Assembly: GCA_963678675.1 (NCBI GenBank)
Contig: OY783198.1
Location: 19,330,684-19,394,683 of the forward strand
Direction: 5' to 3'
Source of the DNA: Xiphydria camelus
Lineage: Eukaryota; Arthropoda; Insecta; Hymenoptera; Xiphydriidae
Length of the DNA: 64,000 bases
Positions 9,569 to 21,431 of this stretch are shown here, one piece after another (the stretch's first letter is position 1; each line of letters starts with the position of its first letter). The notes under the pieces were generated by a model. The model saw nothing but the letters and a program-made list of their open reading frames with translations. It was not told where the DNA came from and searched no databases. The translations under genes were made by a program, and so were the position numbers.

Positions 9569-12467
9569 AAAAATAGTTTATTAAATTTCTCTCTGTTTTG
9601 ATGTTTCGAATGATTTTAGTGAAGTAAGGATTTTTGGATTTTTTAAAAACCATGTCACATGATCAGCTAAAGTTCTCCTACGGGTTAATAAGCTAATAAA
9701 GGCTAAACCTGCCTCTTATTATTCTCTAAAATATAGATAGCAAACGAGAATCGGAGGCTTCTTTTTTTCCACCCCATAATATAACTCATGAGTACGGAGG
9801 TGATCGGATGTACTTCGCGGCTGGGGGTAGGTCGTATATTCGGCAAGGGGTTGATCTACCGATGAGAATGGTATAATATATATGATCCGCTAAATATAGG
9901 GACGACTGTGCGTGAGCGATGAATCCCGCAAGACAGCATGAGGTATTGCTGGATTAGAGGGCGCATTATATAGTTTTAAGCCCGTTGCGCGTTAAAAGCC
10001 GCCGGTTCTCAAACCCGCGAGCTTTCGAGCCTCCTCCCCCGAGGCGAGATCCGCCGGCCTTCCAATTACACATTTCGGAAGAATTAATATTTCTCTCTCC
10101 GCGATGAGAGGAAATATTTCCCCTCATTTTCGTCATACCCGGCGCGCCCTGACACGAACAACCCTATATACCGACGCCCGTCGACCTCTCCCCAAATCGA
10201 GTTGTCCCTCCATTCCAGAATCACCGGAACGACCAGTAATATCACTTCCGGGAGTTTTCGCCCGAAGAAATTGGGGTTATTTATATCGGACCCCGAGTGG
10301 GAGGGGCGCGAGTCGCCGGCAACCCTTTTATTTTCGCGCCAACTCGTGCTCGACGCAACGCCTCGTTGAGCGCCACTGCGCGTCGCGGACGGGAGGCCGG
10401 CAATCGGGAAGGGTGAAGGCGTGAGCAAGGGTTGATCTAGACAGAAATGCGCGGAGAGGGAGGGTGAGACCCGCGTGGCGATAATAAACCAGACCAGGCC
10501 GAGCAATAAAATATATCCAAAGCAGAGAGGCGACGACTTGTTCAGCCGGGGGTGCGCTTCATTACCGAACCGAAGTTCATCTCTAACCCCTTAGCTCTCT
10601 CGGCCTTTCCGCGAGGGAGAGAGCCCCGACTTCGCCTCGCCAAAAATGTCGGGATAATTAACCGGTCGTCGGGGCGCGCGTCGAGAATGTGCGGGGAGTC
10701 GATCTCGTTCGTGGCTATTGTACTTCGCCGTACCGCGGGGATCTTCCTTTACTCCTTTAGACCGGCGGGGGAGAATTTGAAAGAAGACCTTCCTCTCGGT
10801 CTTTTAGAATGTACGGAAGAGTTTTCAAGAGAGAGAACCTCCTTTTCGCGACTCTCGGTAGACTTATGGAGAAGAATTTCGGGAGAGAAATTAGGAGAAA
10901 ACGAAGGAAAAGATGCATCTCGGTTAAAAGGAAGCCCGCCCACCGATCCACGAGCTGCCGCAACGATATTCGGCCGAGATATATAACGCGCGCGAGGAAC
11001 TAGGTATACACCGCGTCGAGAAGCTCTCCGCTCCGGTCGAGGAACTGGACTGGCGGAGCGTGAGTGCGAAGAGAAACCGGGAGAAATACAGAAAGAGAGA
11101 AAGCGCATCGAGGGAGAAGCGCAGGAGGAGAGAACGAAGCGGAGGCTCGTAAAGTCGGGAAGCCGGAGCTCAGTCGAGCGACAAACACCCCGACCAACGA
11201 CCAAGAAACAAAAACCCCCCGGAGAACCGGGCACGGCGGCGCACAGCGGCGGCGGGAGGGCGAGAAGAAAAATATAACGACCCGCGGAAGGAATAACGCG
11301 CGACTTTACTACGTTTTAAAACTCCCATAAACCGCCGTACGTCAAACTTTTCAATTTTATGTTTCGGCGTTTCGTTCTTCGTTCGTTTCGCCACTTAAGA
11401 TCCGCGCGACGAGGTGGAAGGAGGAGGTCGCGGCGACGGCAGCGTCGCGGGGTGGCGGCGAGAGGTGGCAGTCGACGAGGGAGAAAAGCCGGGCGAGATC
11501 GGTGAATTATGAACCTCGCCGCCCTCTCGGCTCCTGGAAAAACTCTGAACATACTGGCGAGGATAGGGGGAGGAAAAAAAGTGTCACTTTTGCGCGGAAG
11601 GTAGGAGGAAACGCGGGGTGCGCTGCTCTTCGGTCGCGGAGATGAGGAGGGACTAGTTCCAGGGGGGCCCAGCGATTCGATGCTTATCGCTCTCGCGCGC
11701 CTGAAGGAGAGACGCGCGGTTACACTTCGAAACGAATCGGACGGACGTATACGCGGCGCTGTGTTCACACGTTTGTCATTAGAGACCTGCCCCCCCTCCC
11801 CCTCCCGCCCACCCTCGTTCTCTTTTTATCTCTCTCTTCTCGCGCCCCACGGAGCGGGATGCCGGTCACGGTGTCGACGATGACGGTGGTGGTGTCAGCC
11901 GGGTTTGCATCACGGTCCAGATAAGATCTAAATAGAGATCAGCGATCCTTTGAGCATATAATTTGGTTTTCGATGCGGGGACAGCTGTGCCGCTCGAATC
12001 GAATGTCTACCCGCGTTGGGGGATGACGATGACGACGGTGGGACTTTGATCGGCGCGGATAGCACCTCGGAGAGAGAAGCGACAGTTTTTCGCCGCGGTG
12101 ACACGCGCGTGCGAATACGAGCCGGTAATTTTGTACGAGTTTTATACAAATTTTGATGGGGCGATGACGGTGTGGTGCAATTTTTTTTCTGGAATTGCGT
12201 TGGGACGAGAAAATAAATTGGGAATGAATGTCAAGTATTTTATGGAAACCGAGTGTTCGGTGACGTCGACGAACGGATCGATTATTTTACAAATACCACG
12301 TGAGTCATCAGTCGTTATTTTTCCAATGGTTATTTATTTATCATTATTATTTTATTACAGTATCGATTTTTGAATACTTATTCGATCGACCGATCATTTA
12401 ACTGTACAGACTGTTTACTTATCAATGAAATATCGAATTCGCCGTTCAGAATTTTGAAAAGTAAATA
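9569..12467. other. Long GC-rich stretch with no supportable gene
   Basis: About 2.9 kb of CpG-rich DNA, densest at 10000-11900. Frames such as minus 10749-11234 and minus 11316-11768 are long only because stop codons are rare at this composition. They overlap frames on the other strand and show no domain. A C-rich run lies at 11790-11813. Confidence 0.45.
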
Positions 12468-12716
12468 CATACTGAAAAAAAAATAATTAGATTCAAATAA
12501 CGAAATGCACCTAGTCAAATGTGTTTAGTTATTCTGATAAAAATACTGCAGGTCAGTCGAACCAAATATCAAGTTATTCCAACCGAATGCTTAGTTATTC
12601 TAACTAAAGTTTAATCTGCCAGTTTTACCAAACATATGGAGAATCCATATTCCACCGAATGGTTTGATCATCTCCAAGATTACGGTTAGATTGACCAAGT
12701 TATTTTTCCCAGTGCA
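12468..12716. mobile_element. MITE family D, copy 1
   Basis: Left end TACTGAAAAAAAAATAATTAG and right end ACCAAGTTATTTTTCCCAGTG. The interior repeats GTTATTCTAACTAAA-type words characteristic of the family, plus ATGGAGAATCCATATTCCACC and ATGGTTTGATCATCTCCAAG. Non-coding. Confidence 0.8.
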
Positions 12717-12752
12717 AATATTATTTATTCGAAAGATATTCTCTCTCTTTCG

Positions 12753-13016
12753 CAGCGCGAGAACAGTTTATTAACAGTTAATAAATGTAATTTTAAATAC
12801 GGCGAAATAAATATTTCGTTATAGGACAAGAAAATATATGTCAACCATTGAAATGTTTATTTCATTCAAATGATTGCCTCAAAAAATCAAATTGTGCTAA
12901 ATAAATATCGTAATACGTAACGAAAATTTACTTGATTCGTGATAAAATGTTTATTTCGCCACATTTAAACAAACACTTAGGTATTAACTGCAAATAAATT
13001 TCCCCTTCTCGGTGCA
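12753..13016. mobile_element. MITE family F, copy 2
   Basis: Starts GCGCGAGAACAGTTTATTAA and ends CAAATAAATTTCCCCTTCTC plus GGTGCA. Shared interior: AATACGGCGAAATAAATATT, TTTATTTCATTCAAATGATT and ATGTTTATTTCGCCACATTT. Confidence 0.8.
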
Positions 13017-15012
13017 CATATATTGCAGAACACATTCTCTGCATGCGGACTCGCCCCGCGATCCATCGCCGAGGAAGATACGCGCTTTCGCGCGAAATCA
13101 ATTTCCAGCGAGCCATATACGGGAAGGCGCGCGATCGCCCGGGCGAGGACGAACGTCGAAATGTAAATGGCCCGGGGCCGCGTTCGCGGGTCCCCCTCTT
13201 CCGTATACGACGACCGTGGCGCGCTGCTGCAGCCAGCGCGAGTAAGTACCTAGCGAACCGAGCTTCAAGTGGCCCTGAGCATTTGATGTGCTTAGGCAAA
13301 TGCGGCACCCACTACATAATACCGAAGCGTCCGGGGGCACTAGCCGGGCAGAAGGGCGTGTGATGTATTTGTAAAAAGGTGTCGGGTTGGAACTAAGGAG
13401 GCACCGCTCTCTCGCTCGCGCTGCCCCGAGGGACCGTAACCGGTGAGAGGGGTGGTAACAGATAAAAGAGAATTGTATAAAATGGGGTGTACGCGAACGA
13501 GGAGCGGGACGCGAGGGGGTGGATGCCCGCGGGGCACGCGGGAGGTGCGAGAGAGAGAGAGATGGCCGCCATTTTGTACGCGGGGCGCCGGGGGAGAGCG
13601 AGAGAGAGTCGCTCTCTGATCTGTCAAATTTCATTTCACGCCTCTCCGAGAACACGCGGCGCGACGAAAGTCGATGGGGCCAGATACGGATCTGCCAGAC
13701 ACCTCTCGCGCTCGCGACCACCTTCACCCTCGCGCGACGGTTACGCGCGTAATACCCGCCAGGCCTGGTGGCCGCGCGGGGATGATCGTTATCCGCGCAG
13801 CGATCGAGGTGATACGCGACCGACGGTATTCTTTGGTAAAATCGTCGATGTCCGAGCGACGGGCGGCGATTCTATCGATGATCGGTGCGTCTACCGAACT
13901 TCCTGGACCGTTCGACCGAATAGAACTATACGTGCGCCCCGCAATATTCACTTCGATCGGAGCTCAGAGCATCCTTTCAGCGTTATCAGGCCAACATTCA
14001 AACGATGAACTATTAAAACGGTATTGTTTGCTCTCGGACAAAGTATTCGACGTCCGTAAGATCGACGCAGCATCCGGTGGAGTGACGGAGAGGCTCGAGA
14101 GACTCGCGCAACCAAGTCATCCCTCACACGGCTGAGATCGTAAAGACCGCGCGGAGAACGAGGCGAAGGGAAGTTTCACGGATTCCAGTCGAGCGAATAC
14201 GGGTACAGGCGCGGTATTTCAGTTAAGTGTATCTATCGATCGCCAAGGACCTTGGTGTGTGCCATCCTAGTGTTCCTACGGTCGACCGGTCGGCCGGCCG
14301 GTCTCGCGCTGGAAGCTTTGACACTCGGAGCACGTACTCGGGGCAAGGACCGCCGCAAGCTCCTATCCCTCACCCCGCACCACCCCCTGGCAGCCCCCCT
14401 AGAGCCACCCTACCCTCCTGAAACACGCCATTGTGTTCCGGCTACGGCTGAATCCTGTATACAGTCCCGCGCGCCTCGACGCTGCGTGGATTTTCCGAAA
14501 ACGTTCCGTGACTACGGAGTGGCTCGTTCTATCGATCTATACGTAATTATTGGTCTGCATCGTGAGAGAGAGAAGTGGTATAGATTTTTCTTTGCGTCTT
14601 CTTAAAATCAGCGCGCCAAAGTCTCTCAAGGATTTTTGGTTTTGGAGTAAAATCCATTTTTAGAGTCCTACACTTGGTGAAAAGTTATATTTGAATGCAG
14701 ATCTAGGAGACAAATTTTTTTTCGCAATGAATAAGGAATTTATTTACAAGGAGCAAGCCGAAATTTGTAGTAAATAATTGTACTACGGTGGGGACACAGA
14801 CATTTGTTTCATTCGATAAGAGCTCTCTTCGATAAGAACAAAGTTCCTATATGTGACTAATAAATTTTCTAATAGGCTCGTATCGGAATAAACTTTTCTT
14901 TGTGTGTACTCTTATTCAAATCCTAATTTGAATATATTTCCAACTTTAAGGAATGCACCTATCGATTACTATTAAATATGTATAATTATTTCGCGTATCT
15001 CATCAGTACATC
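13017..15012. other. GC-rich then AT-rich stretch with no supportable gene
   Basis: Positions 13017-14580 are CpG-rich with compositional frames (minus 13098-13727, plus 13487-14008). From about 14600 the sequence is AT-rich. Positions 14716-14755 (GAATAAGGAATTTATTTACA) resemble part of family E, but no termini were found. Confidence 0.4.
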
Positions 15013-15289
15013 GTACATCTCGAGAGAAAGAATTATTTGGACCTACTAAAAATTATTTATTATTTATTGTGTATCAGTAATTATTTATTTACATCAATTC
15101 AACGTTTTAACAGAGTATCAATTAAATATCTCTTCCTTACACTCATGTGAAATATCATGTGATTGCAAGGAAGAAATATTTAATGAACGTAAAAATATTT
15201 AAACAGATTCAATTTCTATAAACAAATAATTACTTGCGACCCTGCAAGTAATCTATAGTAGCTCTAATTTATTTTTTCTCTCTGTGTAC
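15013..15289. mobile_element. MITE-like palindrome K
   Basis: Left TACATCTCGAGAGAAAGAAT and right TATTTTTTCTCTCTGTGTAC. Inner arms mirror each other: AGTAATTATTTATTTACATC against TTTCTATAAACAAATAATTA, and ATTAAATATCTCTTCCTTAC against GCAAGGAAGAAATATTTAAT. The centre is CTCATGTGAAATATCATGTG. Confidence 0.7.
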
Positions 15290-15800
15290 AGAAAGAAATA
15301 AAAAGAATACCTATAGCGACGCCGTCGTCGTCCCCGATGACGTGAGAACTCCATTCACGCCTAGATATGTATATGCTGCAGCCACGGTGCATCGGACTAG
15401 GATTCCGCGTAGGAATGCGAAGCTCGAGGGGCTGTGCATTCGCAATCGTGACAGACTTCCTATCCCGGCACACAAGGGAAGAGCGAAAACGTTCGCCTCG
15501 TGACGTCGTTGTTAACGCCGCGTTGCGACGCACGAAAACCAAAATGAGCGGACGACGGAAGCCGATCGCATGAGTCAGACTCGCGCGCAGGCCGAACCCG
15601 CGGCGGGATGCTAAACAATGCCTACTACCGAGCCACCAACACCAAAACCGACAATGGAACGGAGTGCCACGGATGGAGGCCGCAGCGTCGGCCTGTCACC
15701 GCGGCGTTCGCACCTACGTACGCGGTGTCTCGAAGTCGAAGGGATCGGCGATGCTGGAAAAGACTTCAACACCTTGGAAGATCCCATTGTGTTGCGTATA
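15290..15800. other. No gene seen
   Basis: GC-rich DNA between elements K and L. Short overlapping frames only, and no repeat recognised. Confidence 0.4.
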
Positions 15801-16044
15801 CACTGAGAGAACAATTTAATAGAATCAGCTAAACGTTTATTTGTATATTACCAACTAAATATCTGATTGGCTCGAGTAATATTAATTTGTCCCGACAAAA
15901 TGTTTTATCGGCTCGGGTTGATAGAGTTTATCGAGAGAAATATTTTGTCGGGGCAAATAAATATTACTTGAGCCAATAAAATATTTGATCAGTAATATAC
16001 GAATAAACGTTTCACATTGCATTCTACTAAATTGTTCTCAGTAC
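15801..16044. mobile_element. MITE family L, near-perfect palindrome
   Basis: CACTGAGAGAACAATTTAAT on the left and TAAATTGTTCTCAGTACA on the right. The arms continue almost to the centre: CTAAACGTTTATTTGTATAT against ATATACGAATAAACGTTT, and GAGTAATATTAATTTGTCCC against GGGGCAAATAAATATTACTT. TA flanks the left end. Confidence 0.85.
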
Positions 16045-16744
16045 AGATCGGCTGTAGATGGTTAGAGATTGATTCGAAAACGTTTGTTCGGATACATAAC
16101 AATGGTTAAAATGCCAATGGTTTTTATTCGAGGATGAAATATTTACACGCGCGGTGAGATGCGGAACACGCAGGAGACTGTGGCACTCGCTTCGATAGTC
16201 CATGGACAACTGAACTGAAAATGAGGTCAAAGGTCTAAATTGCGGGCGCGAATTGTATAAGTGCGTGTTGCATTCGGCGATCGCAAATCATTGGACGTCG
16301 CGAAATCGCACGAAGAAACTGAAATTCTACGGGAAAGAAATCCCAGCTGATATAACTGTGCTTCTTTCGACCCTTTTTTTTCCCTCCAACGTCAAGCCTC
16401 TTCGAAAAAGCGTACCTCTATCGACTAGGTAGTCTCGCGAGCTGGAATCCGACTCTCCGTTAAAAGTACCGCGCGAGCGCGGGATACTTCCGCGGAATCG
16501 AATCCCGAACGATCGGATTCGCCCCGTATACGATCCGCAATGGGTTACGAAGCCGCGGCGGCGAGTGCGCGCCGCGCGAACGACACGATTACCCCGTTCG
16601 AACGACACGCTCATCCTCGAAACGCTTACACGTGTCGCGCGGGACGCGACGCGAGTTCCGAACGCACGTGTCGCGCGCGAGAAATCGCCCGAGAATATCA
16701 AGCGTCGAGTCCGATTCCGCGCGCGATTGGATACGAGATTCGGA
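16045..16744. other. CpG-rich stretch with no supportable gene
   Basis: Dense in CGCG and CGNACG words. The minus frame 16327-16860 runs through it and into the inverted repeat arm, but shows no conserved domain. Confidence 0.4.
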
Positions 16745-17262
16745 CGTTTCACGCGGTGGTCGATATATCGCGCGTCTCCGTCGTACCCGCGTAAAAAAAA
16801 AAGTATGACTGAAGTACGGCGGAAGTCTGGGAAAAGTTGAACCAAAAAAGTATGGTACAAACAATGTGCTCTTCGATTAGAGTTCAGTTGTTCGTACGAG
16901 TTTGTGCTGTAATCGATGTCTGTTTTCGTCAGTTGAAATTATTTCAATTTATGATTTCATTAAACTCTCAAATTATCTCTGATGAACTATATTCTAGTGT
17001 ACCGAAAACACAAGTTGTAATTTTATAACGAGGAACCCGTACGACAGAATTGAATCAAAAGGTACAGGTATAAGTCGAGTAAATTTTACTTTTCAGCCGA
17101 TACGAGAAAATTGTACGGCTGAAAATCTGGGATACGATCCGTGGTCGTACTTTATTGGTTCAATTTGTTCCCAGACTTCCGTCACATGCTCTTTAGCCGT
17201 ACTCTTTCTTACGCGGGTATCGCTGTAATTCGACGCCGCGTGTACACTCGCGCGCGAGGGCG
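16745..17262. repeat. Inverted repeat, arms about 110 bp, 280-bp spacer
   Basis: The reverse complement of 16745-16862 reads TTGGTTCAACTTTTCCCAGA, then CTTCCG, then TTACGCGGGTA. The forward sequence at 17140-17262 reads TTGGTTCAATTTGTTCCCAG, then ACTTCCG, then TTACGCGGGTA. Match is moderate (roughly 70%). The AT-rich spacer holds a perfect 10-bp hairpin stem (TTTTCAGCCG/CGGCTGAAAA, 17090-17125). Beyond the arms the sides diverge, so this may be an old inverted duplication rather than a transposon. Confidence 0.7.
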
Positions 17263-17836
17263 AACGACGAGCCAAACGCGCGGCGTTTCGATTCGTTTCG
17301 GGACACCGTGTACGCAGGAATGCCGCACCGGTCTCTCGCGCAGCCAGATACGGGAGGGCACTCGCCTTCCTCGTCGGATCGCCCCCGAGAGCCCAGGCGT
17401 CGTAGATTCGAGATACGTATGTGTACAAGGAGCGTGTGTAGTCGAATGCGCGTATATAGGAGCAAGTGCTGTACAGACGCTTCGCGTACGCGAGCTGTCT
17501 GGAGGACGCCTGTTCCGTTTGCGCTGCCGAAATTCTCCGCGTCCCTCGGCCGACACCTTGAGGTTGGTAGATTCGATCGGGAGAGAGTCCTCTCTCGCTG
17601 CACGCCTCTGTAAAATCAAAGTCGTTCATTTTTCAAGGCGAGAGGAACCTCTGTCGCGCGAAGACACTTTTGCGCCCTTCCCTCGAGGCAATGGTATTAT
17701 ATGGCTCTGTGTGTGTACGTATGGCGTTATCGATACCTATATACGCGTAAAAATCCGTGGGATGTATTCGACATTCGATATTTGGCTGCACGTATCGAGC
17801 GGTGAGTTGAAATGGTGCGAGGGTTTCGTAGTTGTG
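17263..17836. other. GC-rich stretch with no supportable gene
   Basis: Contains part of a 239-codon plus frame (17141-17860), unusual in length but overlapped by three long minus frames and lacking any domain. It is judged compositional. Confidence 0.4.
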
Positions 17837-18138
17837 TACACTGAGAGAAATAATTGCTGATACCAAACAAATGTTTCCTTCGATCAAAAACATGATGTAA
17901 TTTCAGTATCGAACTACAGTCTTCTTCGTGCAAGAAAATATTTGACAGGCTCTCTATTTTATAGAAAGTAATTGTTTTTTTTACGCAGAAAGAATTTCTT
18001 GTCCCCACGACGGTATTTTTAAATTAAGAATATGTATTCATCGATCAAGAATCTGCGTTCTTAAAAAATGCGTAAGATCACATGTTCTTGATTGAAGAAA
18101 CATTTTTTTCGAGACTAGCAATTATTTCTTTCAGTGTA
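17837..18138. mobile_element. MITE family A, copy 3
   Basis: TACACTGAGAGAAATAATTG to CAATTATTTCTTTCAGTGTA, TA at both ends. Interior landmarks: GTGCAAGAAAATATTTGACA, ACGCAGAAAGAATTTCTTG and AAGAATCTGCGTTCTT. Confidence 0.88.
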
Positions 18139-18607
18139 TAACAGCTCAGAGGGAGGGAAGACAAAGTTGCATGTATTTTGGTACCGGTATCATTCTCTAA
18201 CGACAACTTTCTTATTATCGCACCACGTTAAAAGTAGTCGCTAGTGATGATATTAGTTTTTATTTATAGTTATCGGTACCACCTCTCGTCAGTCCTCCTT
18301 GTACCATTACCCACTATAATGGTTAGAGGCCAACGGAGTTATTCGAAATGACCCCATGCCTCCCCGCGCGAAAGTTCATGGAATACCACTGTCGTCCTTA
18401 ATTAAAACATCCCAACTCACGTATTATAAGAACCGAGATGATTGAAGTTCCCTGAAATTGTGCCGCCGGTTTCCGTTCTTCTTTATTAAATTTCGCATAG
18501 AGCCGCACGTGTGTGTTACGGCAAGATTTTCTATAAATTCTACTTATAATACTTCGTTCAAATTAACTGTCGTAAAAATGGTACGTCTCCATACGATAAA
18601 TCCAACA
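18139..18607. other. No gene seen
   Basis: Mixed-composition DNA between two MITEs. GGTACCGGTATCATT near 18181 and GTTATCGGTACCACC near 18269 are weakly mirrored. Nothing else recognised. Confidence 0.35.
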
Positions 18608-18823
18608 TACAGAGTGTCCCAGAAAATACACGCCAAACTATACGGAGCGTCTATCACATTCACCACTACTGAGATGATCGATGTCTTTCGGACTGGAATG
18701 TCTATTCGGTTCGTGTCTGGGCTGTCGGTATTACCATCGATATTTAGAGAACCATTTTGGATCGGGTGCGTCTACCGATATGCAACCCGCTACGCTGGCG
18801 TGTATTTTCTGGGACACCCTGTA
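18608..18823. mobile_element. MITE family M (ACAGGGTGTCCCAG-type)
   Basis: Ends TACAGAGTGTCCCAGAAAAT, then ACACGCC, and GGCGTGTATTTTCTGGGACA, then CCCTGTA. The ~27-bp inverted ends are nearly perfect, with TA at both boundaries. ACAGGGTGTCCCA is a known style of Tc1/mariner-derived terminus in insects. An interior frame (18458-18931) is not conserved. Confidence 0.8.
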
Positions 18824-18924
18824 TGCGTAGACGCTGACTCGTGTCGAATAAAAACGCGAAATATCGCGAGGGTTTCACAGCCCCGTGCATATAGGGGAGA
18901 GTTGCCCCCCCCCCCAAATTGCCT

Positions 18925-20217
18925 AAATTGAACCTCCTGGCTATTTTAAGTAAATGAGCATTTCCACGTCATCTGTCAGTAGAAATTCAAACCGGTCAGT
19001 AACTTGATATTTTTTCAATTTTTCGCGAAAATTGAAATCTCTGAAATCGATCTCTCGACCACCCTATCCGATGTATTTTTTCACGCTGATTCCGAAAATG
19101 GCATATATATTGACGATATCTCGAAGAAAATATAAGATATCTGTGATTTAATGTACCAGAAAAATATTTTTTCACGGAGAATCATGGATATCTCGGTTCT
19201 TCTTTGAGATTTCCTCAATATATTAATGATTTTCGTAATCAGCGCGAAAAAATACACAAGATAGGATGGTCGAGAGTTCGATTCCAGAGATTTCGATTTT
19301 TGTCAAAATCTAAGGCATATAGCTTGTTTTTTCAATTTTTCGCGAAAATTAAAATCTCTAAAATCGATCTCTCGACCACCCTATCCGATGTATTTTTTCA
19401 CGCTGATTCCGAAAATCATGGTTATCAGGTCCATATCTCAAAGGAAATACGAGATATCAGCGATTTTATGTGCGGAGAAATTATTTTTTCATAAAAGAAT
19501 CATGGATATCTCGGTGTTCCTTTGAGATTTCCTCAATATATTAATGATTCTCGTAATCAGCGCGAAAAAATACACAAGATAGGATGGTCGAGAGTTCGAT
19601 TCCAGAGATTTCGATTTTTGTCAAAATCTAAGGCATATAGCTTAAGTTTTTTCAATTTTTCGCGAAAATTGAAATCTCTAAAATCGATCTCTCGACCACC
19701 CTATCCGATGTATTTTTTCACGCTGATTCCGAAAATCATGGTTATCAGGTCCATATCTCAAAGGAAATACGAGATATCACCGATTTTATGTGCGGAGAAA
19801 TTATTTTTTCATAAAAGAATCATGGATATCTCGGTGTTCCTTTGAGATTTCCTCAATATATTAATGATTCTCGTAATCAGCGCGAAAAAATACACAAGAT
19901 AGGATGGTCGAGAGTTCGGTTCCAGAGATTTCGATTTTTGTCAAAATCTTAAGCACTGATTCCCAAAATCATACACTTATTGAGGAAATCTTAAAGAATT
20001 GCCGAGATATCGATGATTTTCCATGAAAAAAAATGTACCTACATAAAATCGTTAATATTTGATATTTCCTTTGAGATATAGTCAATATATAGGATATATA
20101 TGTATGTCAATAAGTGCATGATTTTTAGAATCAGCGCTTAAGATTTTGACAAAAATCGAAATCTCCGGAATCGGTGGAAATGCTCATTTACTCAAAATAG
20201 CCAGACGGTTCAATTTA
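18925..20217. mobile_element. Terminal-inverted-repeat element with tandem ~320-bp palindromic units
   Basis: Ends AAATTGAACCTCCTGGCTAT, then TTTAAGTAAATGAGCATTTCC, and GGAAATGCTCATTTACTCAA, then AATAGCCAGACGGTTCAATTT: inverted repeats of about 41 bp. Inside, the block CGCGAAAATT recurs at 19024, 19341 and 19661, and AGGATGGTCGAGAGTTCG recurs at 19262, 19581 and 19901, giving a ~317-320-bp period. Each unit is itself a palindrome: CTCTCGACCACCCTATCC is the complement of GGATGGTCGAGAG, and CACGCTGATTCCGAAAATCA mirrors TGATTCTCGTAATCAGCGCG. No target duplication was resolved, and there is no coding capacity. Confidence 0.85.
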
Positions 20218-21189
20218 CGGTTCAGTTGGACGAACGATCGGAGGAGGAAAAGAGGTCCGAGAAATTCCCACGTCTCGGGTGAAATTCTCCGGCGATAACC
20301 ACTGTGCCGCTGCGGAAATAATAAAGCAATATCCGAAATGGAGGAAAAATTACCGACGTATTAGCGGACCCCCGACGGCAGCCAGCCAGGGGTCGATTAC
20401 TCCGGGGTTCGAGACTGCCGTAACTACGCCATACGTCCCCCGTATATACGTAACGCGGCGCGTGGTACGAGTCTAACTCGAGGTCCCTGTTGGGCAATAA
20501 CGCCCCGCTCGGTATAACGCACGACGGCGGTACAATATCGTACATAGGTTCTTTATGCGAGTACAGGGCAAATAGATCACATTGCCGGCTAATAAGGCCC
20601 GTTGGTGTGACCGACCCTCTCGTGCGCCACCCCACGTTTTTCCCGGTTTTCTTCGGAAATTCCTGCCGTCTATCAATTGTGTTAGGAGAGCGAGGCATAG
20701 AGCGGCGCTCGCTCCCCGCGGCCGCCATTGTCATGGTAATGCACCCGCGGCAATCGATCCGCCTCATTATGTCACCAAACCCCCAAAAACCCCGGCGCGT
20801 CGCGCGCGCGGAGACCTTATGAACTTTTTCTCCCCGATTCATGGGAAAACGCGAATGGCTCCGATATCGTCGCGACGATATTTTTCGGGCGCGTATCGCG
20901 AGGAATTCGTAATTGGTTCGCGGAGGACCCCGAGGGCGGTCCTCGCTTCGCGAACTGGTTCCTCTTCGCTGCTGCAATTAACCCGATACGTGACGAGGCC
21001 GCGCCGCACTCGTGCGAAGGGAACCGAGCTTCTGTGCCATTTTTGGTCGAATTTTTTAAAATGAGTTTAGTCTCTTTAGACGAGAATAAAGGTGCCAGGT
21101 TCCGTTTCGATTTCGGTGTCACTTGTTACGAATTTAACTCCGGACGTATACGTGATTCGAGAAATGTCTTCGAGAATAGTGCAATTGGT
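20218..21189. other. GC-rich stretch with no supportable gene
   Basis: Holds the longest simple open frame of the window (minus 20222-20977, 251 codons). It has no recognisable domain and is overlapped by open frames on the other strand, so it is not annotated as a gene. Confidence 0.4.
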
Positions 21190-21422
21190 TGCACGGAAAA
21201 AAATTAATCGTAGCATTTGCAGAGTTTGCGATACATTTCGGGACAAAGCCAATTTATTGTTACGATAACTGCTATTTTAGTAAAAATTACAGAATGACCT
21301 GCAACTTCTACAAGTTTTATTATAATTTTTACTAAGATTTCGGTTCTCGTAATAATAAATTGGCCTTGTTTCGAAATTTATCGTAAACTTTGTAATTGCT
21401 ACAATTAATGTATTTCCATGTA
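21190..21422. mobile_element. MITE family C, copy 1
   Basis: Starts GCACGGAAAAAAATTAATCG and ends CTACAATTAATGTATTTCCA plus TGTA. Family C interior: GGGACAAAGCCAATTTATTG, TTACGATAACTGCTATTTTA, CAACTTCTACAAGTTTTA, and the mirrored AATAATAAATTGGCCTTGTT. Arms span nearly the full length. Confidence 0.85.
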
Positions 21423-21431
21423 TTATATAAA

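Noticed and set aside
13098..13727. 209-codon minus-strand frame
   Set aside because: Pro/Ser/Arg composition, both strands open, no motif.
17141..17860. 239-codon plus-strand frame
   Set aside because: It starts in an inverted-repeat arm, three long minus frames overlap it, and it has no domain.
19204..19845. Two near-identical ~100-codon frames
   Set aside because: They are successive units of the tandem palindromic array. The phase is not maintained in the third unit.
19262..19930. GAGAGTTCGATTCCAGAG repeats resembling tRNA B-boxes
   Set aside because: They are part of the palindromic tandem unit and no tRNA fold surrounds them.
20222..20977. 251-codon minus-strand open frame
   Set aside because: No recognisable domain, Arg/Ser-rich, and plus-strand frames overlap it. 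This fits chance in GC-rich DNA.
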